A stretch of DNA of 64,000 bases from Enoplolaimus lenunculus (GCA_030248215.1 JASANG010000611.1:186001-250000), one strand, 5' to 3'; shown: positions 12,501-23,468, counted from the stretch's first letter. The notes: generated by a model from the sequence alone, not told the origin. Translations and numbers: made by a program.

Positions 12501-15500
12501 TTATGAAAACGGTTCATTTCATTAATTTTTTCAAACACAAACGTAAGAGAGATAGATGTTTCTTTAATTAGACGCCTTAATATACCACAACAAATGAAAC
12601 TGATAGCATTTAAACTCACAGTTACGTGCAAAAAGTATCGTTATGGAATCGGCAATTTTTTGCACTTACGATGCAACGATGCCGATGCCGATAGTTACGA
12701 AAAGTGAACCGAATCGGGTTTCCAGTGCTAAACTTTACGACTTTTTCTTTGAATTCTACTATCTTTGACTGTTCGCAGAAGTCTTGTTTTGTGAGAACCA
12801 TTGGTTTTTCTACGAAAGCATTTTGTGCGTACCATTGTCTAAAGTTAGGCTCAAAATTTTAAATGTACTGGAATTACAGGTACGACGACGATGCCTGAAA
12901 AAGCGCCGCGAATATACCGATAGTTCACGGTTTAAGGCAACAAAATAATGCCATTAAAGAAGTTTGTAAAATAAACAAGAAAACTGTCAACAAATGCAAA
13001 GCAAAGATTTCGCTTGTTATTTAATAACAAAACATATAGAAAGTTTTTAACGTGTATATTGGCAAATTAAAACCTTACTCTCTCATCAGATTGAAATTGC
13101 TTTTTAAGTCTTGGTATGCCCCGTTTTGTTAAGTTAGCTACTGTTACCAGAACTGTCACTAAAACAGTATAGACTTACCTGCTATATTTCTTGCGCTTGA
13201 AATTGACGAAATAAAGAGCAATAGCTACACGAAAAAAAACCAGGACAAATGTAACAAGCACAATTTACTCACAAATCAACTGTGTTTGATATACCGTAAT
13301 TGTGGACTGCTATAAATATGAAAACAAGTAAGAGCCACGGAATAGCCAAGTTACGACCATAAACATAAAAATTTGGCTTACAGTGAAAGCGTTCAAGTTG
13401 TGGCATGTAAGTCATGTAAATTCCTGGCATGTTCCTTCTAAAATTTTCCTCAACAGCATCTTCATCTGGCGCCAGTCCTGTCCGCGTTTCAGTTACTTTG
13501 TTAAGTAATAATACTTCACGATTGCTATTTTAGCTTTTGACGGTCAACTGTGCTCAGCTGACAAAAACGAATATCAAAGCTCAAAATGGAGTCATCCACG
13601 TCATTGACAAACTGCTGCAACCTGTCAAGAAAAATCTGGCTCAAATATTATTCACGGACCCGTCAATTTCAGAGTTTGCTAATTGTAAGCGGTTTGAGCG
13701 AACGTTGGATTTGTTGTAGATCTTTTTACATTTAATGATTGCATCCTTAGGTATTTACGGTTAATTATGTCCGTGTATTATTATGCAGCAGCGCAGCCGA
13801 CGTAGTAACACGGTGCCACACGCTGACGTTCTATATGTATACCACTGAAAACAGCTCGAAATCAAAGCGAGCAAAATGCAAAACGCAATTTTAGCGTTAA
13901 ATCCATATTTTTTACAGAGTTCAGCGTTAAACATCGGGAGGATTTATTCCACTGTTGCGCACTTCTGCTGCTAAGCGTAAAATCAAATGCACGAAAATTT
14001 AAATCTGTATCCATTTTTAGTGATTTCAACCGAAACACGTCGGAAACTTGAAGATCCAAGCTCTCATTATACAATATTACCGTTCACGAATGACGCGTTT
14101 GATAAATTGAGCGAAGAACTACAACAAAAGATTCGAAGCAACGCTACTTGTTTGCAAGGTAACGAAATGCAATGACTATAACACCTGCTATAAGGTTAAA
14201 TTAGTCAAAGTTGTTGCAAGAATTGCGACGTCACGATGTTGAAGCATATGATGCCTAAAATACGTGTTTTGAACATTTCAGCTTTAATAATATAGATTTA
14301 TAGCAGTGGGCTGGGCAGCTAACTGATTGGTTTGGGTAGTTGCAAATGACACAACCCATCATTTTTGTGTTTAAGCTAGAAACGTTGGCAAATCATAAAT
14401 TTTAGCGGACAGCGCGGTTCGTAACGGCGGAGCGGTTCCGATTTGACCGCGCCATGAGGCAGACCGTCAATTATGGGGTAAAAAGGGGCAAAATTCAGGA
14501 AGTGGATTTTTCTCGGTTTTGAAATTTGCATCAATGGCCAGTAACATAGTTAAGCTGGTGAAAGATTCTTTTCTACTGATTAATACGACTCTATTTTAGG
14601 TCTCGTTGAAGAACACATCATACCGCATACAATTTGCAGTGCTGCGGTCCAAGGCGAAGCAGTTGCGCGTAATATCGCCGGTCGATATTTGAATTTAACT
14701 CGCGATCCAGTCGATGACGCGATTATTGTTGAAGACGATGGCGAAGTCACTACCACTGATCGTATGGCGACAAATGGAGTTATTCACACTGTGAATAAAG
14801 TGTTTCTGACCGAACAAAGTATGATGCTGGTATAGTAGGTCCTCAACAACGTGTGGCGACCGAGCGAACTTCCCGTACGGACATATTCGTTCACCAGCTG
14901 AAACTTTTTGACATCATTAAAGCAATTTATGTTGAGGAATTTTTTACCCACACTATAGTCTTTACTGCCCTTTCCGTTAGCAATTTTTGACTGCTAAGTT
15001 GTTGGAGATGCACTGGCGGATTCAGAGGTGGCAGGGAAGGATGTACGCCCCCCATCAAGGTCCTTACCTTAATATAAACTTTTATTTTTGGACTGTTCCC
15101 ACGAATTTATTCAGCTCGCTCTGTAGCTGTTGGTGTTTACTACGCTTAAACATTTGCATGCGGCACGATTTTCATAATAGCAATAATGATAATAATGCCT
15201 CTACTGCAGCGGCAAGAAGTGTTAACGCCAATCAGTGCGCAAATACACGGAGCTTATTTGTTAAATTTAACAAAATGTATTTCATTAAATCTGTTGCCTC
15301 TGACCTGCGTTTTCTAAAATTTTAGGTCAGAGGTTGCTTTCTATTGTGAGTGCCTACAAACATAGATTTTGACATTTTAAATACATCAATACTTACCTAT
15401 CAGGAATGGGAGTGTCAATGAAGAAGTTGACACCGAGACTGAGACAGCCTCAAATTCTTTGAGCTTGAGACTTGAGATTTTTTGAGAGTCTCAGAAATTT

Positions 15501-18500
15501 TGACACAATACCAAAATATTTAAAAAAATCCTAAATCATGAATGTTGCAGGTCTTATTCCGCTCAGAAAACATTAATAATATGATATAAAAACAACGTAA
15601 ATACGGTAAACGTATTCACTCAATTTCGCAAGTCGCTGTACAACCATGTAGCTGTACTCAAACATGTTCGCTGTCAATACTTGTTGGAGAAATGCGTAAA
15701 TGGATTTTGCATACTCAAAATTGCCCTACATCGTTACTAATACTCAACCCCCTTATTGATAAATTAAGATCTAGCTTGCTCTCAAAATACGCAACTATTA
15801 AATTTACTTCGGTCAAACACGTATAACAATGCTATAAAATAGCATATACCTAATTTTCTTATAAAAATAATAAATAGTATTAAAACAGTTTGCCACAACT
15901 GGCACTCCTGGCTGACACCAGCACCGGAGTCTCAGTTTCTAAACCTGAGGCTTTTCAAAAGCTGAGACTGAGACTGACAATGGCACTGAGACTGAGACTA
16001 CGCGAGTCTCAAGAATTTTCGAGACATGAGACTGAGACTCCCATCCCTGGTATTTACATAAATGTTGCAAAAGATTGCTCGCAAAATAATTTGGTAACAG
16101 TATTTTAACAAGAATATTGCATTTGTTGCAGTGCTTAACACTTTTGATGCAATTGCCATCAACAACAAACAATTCGTTGAATTAGCTGAATCTAGCGGTG
16201 CTGAAGAATTAATGAATGAAATTCCTGAAATTACAGCGTTTTTACCGCCTGATGAGTCTTTAAAGGTACAAATAAAACCTTGTACAGGGCCGTGCTTAAG
16301 TTCCAACAAACTCCTGGTTGGAGGGAACCCTGCTGAAAAGGTTCCAGTGGTAAAAAGCAATATATATAGAAATATTGAAAATAATACTTCATAGAAATCT
16401 AAATTTTTTTACCATATTCCAACTTACATCTCCGTACCCTGTCCATCTGCATATAGCCGGTAACTCAACAGGTAACCATGATTACTGCAACACAGAACCA
16501 CGCAACACAGCTTTGTACCCATGTAAAAATCAGGGGCGGGACGTTTTTCTGCAGGACTGCCATAGAGAAAGCTTATCCTTTAGATATATTTTTGCTCAGG
16601 CTTGGGCTTAGGTATAAGCTCATTCTTACGCATAGGCTTAGGCTTACGATTATACTTATACTACTGTTACGGCCCTGTTTCTGTACATTGGCCGCTCTAC
16701 TCGTGAACTTTTTTCAGTTGGTATTCATGCCGTAGATGCATGAACTCGGTCAACGTCAGTCCATATTGCACAAAACCAACCTACTTTTAATCTAATGGGG
16801 CCTATACTTTCTATACGGTTAACCATGCCATCTTAGACACGGTCCTGTTTCGCCATGCACGTTCACTTCAAATTTGCATAATTTTGCTTTAAGGTTAAAA
16901 TGATTCACTTCAATTGCTACGTGGAAATATGCGCAACTCTTAAGAATTTTTCAATACTTGATTCGCTGCAAGCTTTAAGCATGTGTGCATATGTATTGAC
17001 AATTACCAATTAACACAGAGTTCACCATAATATATCAATTATTAGGCCCATTTCTTGAGAGGGCCTAGCCCTGTTGAAATAATCTGCCCACCCCCACAGA
17101 CAACTTTTGTCGCGCTTATAAGCCTTGAGAAACGAACTGCACTTTTGGGCTTCCACTAGCATGTTGAGCTGGCTTCGGGCCTAGACACGTTGGAAGACCT
17201 TTATTATAAATTCCATATTTGACTATGACCCGCAGTCATTCGCTTCAAACCCATAATTGTATGCAAAGGTCTTCCACGGTAGCATTACGCATTTTAGGAA
17301 CTCAGCGAAAGTTTGTCGGAATCCGAGTTGCAATCAGTTTTATTAAATCATGTCGTTGAAGCAAAGCATCAACTTGGACTTGAACACCCGTCTCAAGAAC
17401 TGACGACTTTGGCCGATAGAACACTAGACGTATCCAATCGGCCATCGCTCACATTTTCGTTGCGCAACATCGATACAAATTTTCGTTCAAATATACAATG
17501 TGCGACAGTTCTGCGTGCTAATGTGAAAACGTGCAACGGTGTTATTCACTATATTGATAAGGTACAAACGCACTGAAAAGAGCAGGAACTTAGGGCGATG
17601 CTATGGGTTTGAACAATTTAGTGTTATTCAGTGCCCTCCGTTGCCGTCCGTCGTCATCCGTCACCGTCCGTCGTCATCCGTCACCGTCAGTCGACTTCGT
17701 GTACGGTACCATACGGCGACGAACGGCAACGAACAGTGACCCAAAACGGTCAACGTAGACCATTGCATGCCCACAAATTCTCTCGTACGACGCTATATAT
17801 ACATATATTCAAAAAACATTGATCTTCAGATCCGCATAATCAGAAAAGTCCTAGATCGGTCGCTGATTATCTCAATGAAAACTAAGGGGGGTTGCTATAT
17901 ATTTCGACTATTTTAATGTCGTCCGGCGCCGTCCAGCGTCGTCCAACACTGTACAGGGGCCGGACGGCGTTGCCTGCTTTCTGGCAATGTTTGATTCAAG
18001 ATTTGTAAGCGCTGATCTGCGCGATTAAAAGTTGTGCTAATTTATGGGTGAACCCGTGTGTTATTTTAAAAATATGCCTAATTTTACTTATTTACGCTTG
18101 GACAGTTTGCACCACATTAAAGTAAGTATAGCATAATTGGTATTTATCTCTAATTTCTCGTGGTTTCTTAATATTCGCTGAAAAATGTATTTGTTTATTT
18201 TGGCCAAGATCCATAACAGTAGTATATACATATTCCTATGCCTAAACTTGACAGACCAAAAATGTATCTAAAGCTTTAGATTACTCTATGGCAGTCCAGC
18301 AGAAAAACACTCCGACCCTGATTTTTACTTGTGCCGTTTATTTTTAAGCCGCTCTTAGTTCCAAAGAAAACTGTGCTTCAAATTCTTGAAACCAACCCTG
18401 AGTATTCACAGTTTCTGATGATGGTTCAAGCGGCATTAATGACTGAAGCGTTTAGTTCGGATGATTTTGACGGCTCTCTATTGGTACCAACTAACGAGGT

Positions 18501-20160
18501 AATTGTATATATGTTCAATGCACAAGGGCTTAATAGCCAGTGATGAGGCAAATCAAAACCATTTTTGTGTTAATTGTCCAGGAGTTTAGAAAGTTTTTCA
18601 GTTACTTGCACAAGAATCATTGCTTCGAAATGTTTATAGAACGTAACTCCACATTTCAAAAATTCTGTATGCGTGTACCTGCAATTACTTGTAACCAAAG
18701 CTGCCGGCAATTTTTAGTCATCGAAAAAATCACTGAACAAATTTGATCTGGACTCTTGTTCAGAAATGGTTATGACGACGCGTATTGCTGTTTAGTTGTA
18801 GCTATTTATGCGGGCGAAGTGGGTGCCTGCGGTTCTGAAGTCTGGCGCCGTGGGCAGATAGTGTAGGGTATTGTGCACTTTTTAATTTCAAAGTTGAGAA
18901 TTCATAGGTTTGAAACTTACATAACCAATTGGTATTCACCTTCGTTTGGTGTACACAGTTTATAGTACCGGCTTCAGAATTTTCTTAATTATATACAGGA
19001 ACCTGTTTAATGGGAGACAGCGAGACTGGTGACTGTCAGACTGGGAGAGTTACAGACTGGGAGGCTTGGCTTATACGCAACCGTAGACTTAACACTTGCA
19101 ATTGGTTTATTCATAGTGGACGAACGATTAAAATTAACGTGGGCCAAACCAGAATTAAGATTAATGAGTGAATAAATTCGATCACCAAGTTCATTGTAAA
19201 TTTTACTCAATGCGTAACATTTTAGGCATTGGAAGAAGCATACGGCACAGACGGCATAGACAGACTTCTTGATGATGATGATAAACTGAAGGCGTTCATT
19301 AAAACGCACATTGTAAAAGGTAAAATTTTCGATTTTAACTTAATCTGTTTTTGTATTTGTTACTTACACAAAGCCAGTTTTAGTGCGGAATACATGAACA
19401 AAGCGCCAAGGAGATGCATTTTTTCGAATATCTTTTCTTCCATGGCTGAAAATTTTTCGATAGCGTTAATGGAACAATTCTATGTAAGGAAAAAGTTTTC
19501 ATACGTCTATAGAAATGTTCTCGCTCTTTACGCTGTGGACATCTTCGCTCACCAGTGGTCAAGACTATTTTTGACAGCATTAAAACAGTTCTATGTTAGG
19601 AAAACATTTCCTAGCCCATCTAGAAATGTTCTTGCTCTCTGACCCTGCTGATATCTTCTGCAGCCAGTGGCTAAAATTATTTTAGAAATTTTCCATTGCA
19701 ATTGGGTTGTTTTGCGAAAATATCTAGTCGAAATCACGTTCTCTTAACGAATAACTCACAAGGCATATGGTTTTTGTAAATTGAAATATTTTTAATTTCA
19801 ACGCAACTTCTAACACTTTGTCGAGAATAAAAAACTGTTTCAGGACGCACTTGTTGCAACAGTTTCGGCTCCACTGGATTCGGATTCGCTCAAGCCACAG
19901 GAAGCTTGCAGACTGCGACAGGCGTTCGACTGGCAACAGTCAACATTGGTCATCGTAAAGCAGTCAACGGCGCTCCAGTGACCAAATGTGACCAGTTGGC
20001 AACAAACGGCATCGTTCACGAGCTTTCGCAGCCGATTCGAGTGACACGCAATCCGTTTTCGTCGTGGTTTAATAATCGCGGGCGAAATAACAACAACTTT
20101 TGGGAAACCACGTTTCCAGATCGCAGTGAATCTGAAGAAGATGCGTTGTTCTTTTTTTAA
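6586..20160 (+). CDS. Secreted EMI/four-FAS1 adhesion protein (periostin/TGFBI/midline fasciclin type), 15 exons
   Basis: Exons: 6586-6771, 7892-7997, 8278-8458, 8843-9013, 9387-9481, 10298-10455, 11378-11557, 13534-13684, 14021-14158, 14600-14818, 16132-16265, 17298-17561, 18349-18498, 19226-19319, 19844-20160. All junctions are GT..AG and keep frame; the sum is 2544 nt, 847 residues plus TAA. Residues 1-20 form a signal peptide (MKLCFVLALILIYVCIVVDC). Basic furin-like sites follow (KRRVRR near 36-41, and RRKRR at the exon 1/2 junction). An acidic linker (SDDDVTVSDDSDDEDF) lies inside an EMI-like module, residues about 158-246. Four FAS1 domains span about 247-800, with H1-type YTLFIPSNEA and H2-type NGVIHVIDKLL, NGVIHTVNKVFL, NGVIHYIDK and NGIVHELSQPI. 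Length and order match periostin (about 830) and TGFBI (about 680). The family binds integrins and collagen in extracellular matrix; that role is by family, not shown here. The tail after FAS1-4 is short, Asn/Arg-rich then acidic, ending in DALFFF. The start was chosen because the signal peptide begins there. Confidence 0.93.
7025..7177. mobile_element. TTAGGC-bearing palindromic element, intron 1 of the FAS1 gene
   Basis: The ends are GGCCCATGAAGATCAGGGGC and, inverted, GTTCTTTACATTGGCCC. The interior carries four adjoining copies of CTTAGG/TTAGGC. Same family as 25490-25633. Confidence 0.7.
8157..8244. repeat. 43-bp direct duplication in intron 2 of the FAS1 gene
   Basis: AACTGGGACAAACGAGTGTT and the following bases to ATAAATGCTA occur twice in a row with two or three differences. 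It ends about 30 nt before the exon 3 acceptor region. Confidence 0.75.
8843..9481 (+). other. EMI-like cysteine module of the FAS1 protein (exons 4-5)
   Basis: The module reads WWKGPNVC across the exon 3/4 junction, then CSTSDQAHKCILK, and in exon 5 HECCHGYERQPGDQGCP. GPNVC and the ECC-GY-GCP ending are typical of the EMI domain that precedes FAS1 domains in periostin, TGFBI and midline fasciclin. Six cysteines are visible. An unusually acidic insertion (DDDVTVSDDSDDED) sits between the first cysteine and the rest. Confidence 0.8.
9659..10106. repeat. Pair of identical ~58-bp direct repeats in intron 5 of the FAS1 gene
   Basis: The stretch GATATAAAACAAATTAAGAG through GCGGAATTGTC occurs at about 9661-9716 and 10051-10106 with no difference seen. 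Between them lies a pyrimidine-rich, C-rich stretch. No coding signal is seen. Confidence 0.75.
10621..10974. mobile_element. GTGACCCGAATAAGAG-type inverted-repeat element, intron 6 of the FAS1 gene
   Basis: It starts ACTGTATTGACCCGAATAAG and ends in the inverse CTTATTCGAGTCACTACAGT. The interior has repeated GAGTCC words. No transposase frame. Other copies: 28331-28784, 30371-30726 and 38767-39088. Confidence 0.7.
11161..11416. repeat. Exact 128-bp tandem duplication spanning the exon 7 splice acceptor
   Basis: Copy 1 is 11161-11288 and copy 2 is 11289-11416; I see no difference between them. Each holds TTTTTACAG and the first 39 nt of exon 7 (QISIEVVSDGSNQ). Only copy 2 continues into the rest of the exon. 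Using the copy 1 acceptor would read into a stop within about 20 codons, so the copy 2 acceptor (exon start 11378) is taken as functional. Confidence 0.9.
12126..12470. mobile_element. Shorter copy of the long palindrome family, intron 7 of the FAS1 gene
   Basis: Arms with CAGCCCGCGTTTGCCC, ATATTTGAGCTC and TTTCACGCCTAAGTTTGAAT recur inverted as ATTAGGCGTGGCATGAT, GAGAAGCTCAAATATGC and GGTTAACGCGGGC. Compare 4480-5104. The central arm section is missing here. Confidence 0.7.
13534..14818 (+). other. FAS1 domain 2 (end of exon 8, exons 9-10)
   Basis: It starts in exon 8 at LAQILFTDPSISEF. Exon 9 carries SSHYTILPFTNDAFDKLSEE (H1-like) and exon 10 carries LVEEHIIPHTICSAA followed by MATNGVIHTVNKVFL (H2). 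Phases 1/1/1 join cleanly. Exon 10 would also read to an in-frame TAG about 13 nt past its donor, so retention of intron 10 would truncate the protein after two domains. Confidence 0.85.
15401..16050. mobile_element. 650-bp inverted-repeat element rich in GAGACT, intron 10 of the FAS1 gene
   Basis: The ends are CAGGAATGGGAGTGTC and, inverted, GACTCCCATCCCTGG. Both inner flanks consist of CTGAGACTGAGACT words. The centre is AT-rich with no coding frame. Confidence 0.65.
16132..17561 (+). other. FAS1 domain 3 (exons 11-12)
   Basis: Exon 11 encodes LNTFDAIAINNKQFVELAES and ITAFLPPDESLK, a weak H1 in which the usual T/S-N-E/A reads PPDES. Exon 12 encodes LLNHVVEAKHQLGLEHPSQE and the H2 stretch CNGVIHYIDK. 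It is the most diverged H1 of the four domains. Confidence 0.8.
16518..16693. mobile_element. TTAGGC-bearing palindromic element, intron 11 of the FAS1 gene
   Basis: It runs from CCCATGTAAAAATCAGGGGC to CCTGTTTCTGTACATTGGCC, with several CTTAGGC and diverged copies inside. Same family as 25490-25633. Confidence 0.65.
17630..17965. repeat. CCGTC/CGTCG-rich repeat stretch, intron 12 of the FAS1 gene
   Basis: Clustered CCGTCCGTCGTCATCCGTCA words near 17640-17690 are followed by the inverse CGGCGACGAACGGCAACGAA near 17710-17735. More CCGTC words lie at 17918-17965. Related sequence occurs at 45880-46033 and near 48385-48455. Confidence 0.55.
18215..18334. mobile_element. Decayed TTAGGC-family element abutting exon 13 of the FAS1 gene
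   Basis: It shows family words in order: AACAGTAGTATA, TTCCTATGCCTAAAC, AAGCTTTAGATTACTCTA, AAAACACTCCGACCCTGAT. The end falls about 14 nt before the exon 13 coding start, so the element supplies the sequence just upstream of the splice acceptor. Confidence 0.5.
18349..20160 (+). other. FAS1 domain 4 and C-terminal tail (exons 13-15)
   Basis: Exon 13 has VLQILETNPEYSQFLMMVQA and SLLVPTNE (H1). Exon 14 has AYGTDGIDRLLDDDDKLKAF and IKTHIVKG. Exon 15 has LATNGIVHELSQPI (H2), then a 40-residue tail ending at TAA 20158-20160. Exon 13 uses an AAG acceptor rather than CAG/TAG and starts 14 nt after a repeat element. Confidence 0.85.
19446..19680. repeat. Two diverged tandem ~120-bp units in intron 14 of the FAS1 gene
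   Basis: Unit 1 has GTTAATGGAACAATTCTATG, TAGAAATGTTCTCGCTCT and CCAGTGG. Unit 2 has GCATTAAAACAGTTCTATG, TAGAAATGTTCTTGCTCT and CCAGTGG. A weaker relative lies near 14880-14975. Confidence 0.6.
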
Positions 20161-20680
20161 CTCAATTTTTATATCTTTACAAAATTCGTCAACAATGTCG
20201 TTGTTGAAACCAGTATCCACTCTTGACTTTACACTGTCTGGGGGTGTAGCGAACGACAATTTCTATTTCGAGAAAGTTCAATTTCCTGTAAATGATTTTG
20301 CGAGTGAGTGTACCGAAAGAGACAATTTTTTAATTCTACAATTTTGAAAGTTATATATTGTTAGAACTTATTAGTGTTTTTTCGCGTCTCTTCATAGAAG
20401 TTCCAGAGAACGCACGTCTCAGATTAGTTGCATTACAAATTGTTTTTTGGCAATTTTGTACACAGTATAATGTTTATGATTTTTGGTAAAGTATATGGGT
20501 TAGCCAGGTCAACTTTTGCATTTTCTGATGTAATAATTAATTTAAAAGATTCGACCGCTTCAAGTCTGTGGAAATCGCTGGATTGTTTATTATAATTTTA
20601 GAAATGCTGTTGATATTGTCGTTTTACTATGTTTAATTTTATATGCAGAGTGTTTGGTATTTGATGCCCACAACACTTAC

Positions 20681-20894
20681 ACTGTAAAAAATGGGGAGTC
20701 AAATTGACTTTTTCGGAAATAGGTTCCTGACTACACAAACTGAGTCAACTTTGACTCCGCCAGAGTCAAATTGGACTCACTTAGCGATTCAGTGAATCGA
20801 ATTTGACTCTGGCGGAGTCAAATTTGACTCAGTTTGTGTAGTCAGGGAAAGCCTATTTCCGACAGAGTCAATTTGACTCCCCAATTTTTACAGT
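20681..20894. mobile_element. Palindromic element with ACTGTAAAAA ends, GAGTCAAA-rich
   Basis: ACTGTAAAAAATGGGGAGTC at the left mirrors GACTCCCCAATTTTTACAGT at the right. The arms (GACTACACAAACTGAGTCAA and its inverse) meet at a centre near 20790, so almost the whole element can fold on itself. It has no frame. Confidence 0.8.
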
Positions 20895-21234
20895 CATAGG
20901 ATAAATACGAAACGAACGTGTGATCGGATTAATTTTAGCTTTAGTGTTCGTTGCCGCTGCGTTTTATATCCTCATAGTACGAAAGCAGTGACAGATACTC
21001 ATCACTAAATTTAGTACGTATATAATTAAAACTTTATTTGTAGTTGTGTGGTTTCGTAGTTAGCCTATTTGTATTAAACATTGGCCCAAGTTTTTAATGA
21101 CATTTTCAATTTTAGTATACATTGTTCTATTGGTATTGTGTAAATTGGTAATTTGTCATTTTTGCTTATTAAAATGATTGACGAATTCGTGCTTGCTAAG
21201 TATAACAGAACAGAGTAAGCGTGCAAAAGTATAT

Positions 21235-21445
21235 ACACCGTAAAAAATGTTGAGTCAAATTGACTATCTCCGAAATAGACTCTACGGACTACATAAGCTG
21301 AGTCAAATTCGACTTTATCAGAGTGAAATTCGGCTCACTGACTTGCACGTATGACTCTGGCGGAGTCGAATTTGACTCAGTTTGCGTAATCTCGTAGAGC
21401 CTATTTCGAAGAAAGTCAGTTTGACTTACCATTTTTTGCAGTGTA
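21235..21445. mobile_element. Second ACTGTAAAAA-type palindromic element
   Basis: ACACCGTAAAAAATGTTGAG mirrors CTTACCATTTTTTGCAGTGT; the interior repeats CTGAGTCAAATTCGACT in both orientations. It is flanked by ATAT on both sides, perhaps a target duplication. Confidence 0.75.
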
Positions 21446-21674
21446 TATACAATGAAAGTAGGACACGTCTATATAATATACCCCATATATGTATGTAACA
21501 AATTGTAGCGTGACTGGAACATTTCGTTCTATATTTAGATTTCAACGAACGTAAAATACCTGGTTTTCTGACAAATCCATTATAAACGAGCAATAGAAAA
21601 TTACCAACCAAGAACACCGCAGTTAGATTGGTCGGTCAGTGTAAAGCACACAAACGTAACATTATTATAAACAA

Positions 21675-21795
21675 AATTCCCAAGCTTAAGCCTAAGTGTA
21701 GGGATAAAGTCTACAGCTAAATCTAAGCAAAAATTAGGCGAAAGCTTAAGCTTAATCTGTTGCAGTTTTGCGGAAAAACGCTCCGCCCCTAATTG
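21675..21795. mobile_element. Partial TTAGGC-family element
   Basis: It has CTTAAGCCTAAG, GCTTAAGCTTAATCTGTTGCAG and the family end AAAAACGCTCCGCCCCTAAT. The left inverted end is missing or changed. Confidence 0.5.
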
Positions 21796-21902
21796 TATCA
21801 GTGTGTAAATGAATAGAAAAAATAAGGAAATGGACAGTGATCGAATAACGCAAAGGAAGAACAGATATTGAAGTATCAAACGCAATTGAGGCGTGCATAT
21901 AT

Positions 21903-22115
21903 TCACCGGTGTTTAAAAATTTTCAAAGAAAAAATGACGGATGCATCGAAATTTGTTACATTTTGAATAACTTTCCGAATTCTGTCAAAAATTGTTTTAT
22001 GATTTGGTTTGCGTGGTGCGTGGCGTCCTAAGGCATTAAAATAATCAAACTGTTGCGCCACCGTAACTGTTTCTTTGGAAAAACATTCAGTTTGAGCAAA
22101 TCTTGCGCAGCTCAA
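21903..22115 (-). pseudogene. Possible relic of a transposase-type helix-turn-helix
   Basis: A 70-codon minus-strand frame includes ETVTVAQQFDYFNALGRHAP and RKPNHKTIFDRIRKVIQNV. The pattern (aromatic/hydrophobic heptads, then a basic APRK-TI--I-RK helix) recalls the DUF4817-like helix-turn-helix found in animal transposases. No catalytic part follows. This is a weak call from motif shape only and could be chance. Confidence 0.3.
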
Positions 22116-23468
22116 ATTTCAACGTTTCTCACAAGATTTAAAAAACCATAAAGTTTTGGCCAAACTCAATTATTAATAAAGTAAATAAGTGAACAGACAA
22201 AATTCATAACTTGTAGTTCAAACTGGAGTAGTAAATATATATGGTATCACAGCACGAAATCAAATTGAAAAAAACGTACTCATGGTTTGTTTAATATTAA
22301 TCAAGGTTAACAATTATATCTAAACAATAATATAACGTTAATAGGTGTATGATCAGGTTTAAATGGCTGTTTTATGCCAATTTTAAAGTATACTCTGCCT
22401 GATGCGTCACAATTTCAAAATTATTCGCAGCTCCGAAAACTGAATTATTTCCAAAACCTGGGAATATACAAGGCTAATAGATAAATATATCACCTTCATA
22501 GTATATATATTATGTGGGATTCACGTTATAATATGTTCAGCTTGGAACATACTTTGCCCCAAGTTAGTTCGACGTCAACACAAAAAACAGTAATATAAAC
22601 AGAGCTGGCATACAGACAGAAATGAAACGTCATATGACATTGGCTTGCAAACCACTGCTCTCAAGTAATCATTGAATACACGTAATTGTTGCAGCACGGA
22701 GCATACGAAAATATCAATATAACTCCAAACATTCTGTAAATGTAAGATAATATCAGTGGCGTAAGGAGAAATTTGGATGTGAACTTGAACCTTTTAACAC
22801 AGATGATGGGCAACAACGTGTTATACGCGCACTAAATAAAATGCTAAGAAAACAGAAAATATAGTAGTAAATGATTTCAAACACTAAATTTGCTCCTAAG
22901 TTTGCGTTACCGACAGAAATTTTCCTGAAAATAGAATTCTATGTGTAAATAATTCAGATTTCAAAGTTTAGCATCATATAATATTCCATTAATATTGATG
23001 AGACTTGTTTACCACAACTTTGCAGACATTTCGTAAAAACAAGTCATAAGACAATTGACAGACATGTCGAATATCATATGATATTGCCGTAGAAGTGGCG
23101 GCTATCACATTAGAACAGCTGACTACCCAAAATTTCCGAAATAGATAGCTTGATAACGCGGAGACAAGATGTTACCCGCTAATGTAATAGGGACAAAACG
23201 TGTTCCGAGTTGCCTCAGTTAATTATCAAAAATGTGGGCCCATATCCTCAGATGTGTGTAGCACCTATGATCAGTTGGTACTAAATTCGTGTAGCTTTAC
23301 AACCAGTGAATCAAGAGGTTCGCTTTCTTCTGCTACAGTGCCTATTTTGAGATCCGTATTAACAGGATTTCTTCTGTTTGACAACCTGTCGCATACTGGT
23401 GATAGGTGTTATACGCATTCAAGAATACGGGCCTTGTTTTCATAGCATCCAAATTTGGTCCAAATTTT

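Larger units (their letters stand above)
10298..13684 (+). other. FAS1 domain 1 (exons 6-8)
   Basis: Exon 6 gives LDLKPLLDVLEKENLTVFAK and the H1 motif YTLFIPSNEAM. Exon 7 gives the middle, with FMRQLIENHVVPDW. Exon 8 gives CAQLTKTNIKAQNGVIHVID, the H2 region, then starts domain 2 with LAQILFTDPSISEFAN. The acceptor of exon 7 lies in a 128-bp tandem duplication. Confidence 0.85.
20161..23468. other. Intergenic region between the FAS1 gene and the lactonase gene
   Basis: Convergent ends of two genes face this stretch. Apart from the elements listed separately I see only AT-rich sequence. At 23230-23460, stretches such as GTGTAGCACCTATGATCAGT and ACTGGTGATAGGTG repeat words of the element at 61528-61733. 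No polyadenylation signal can be assigned with confidence. Confidence 0.5.

Noticed and set aside
14816-14836. In-frame TAG after exon 10 as the true end of the FAS1 protein
   Set aside because: A GTATGA donor precedes it, and exon 11 continues in phase with a third and fourth FAS1 domain ending at 20160.
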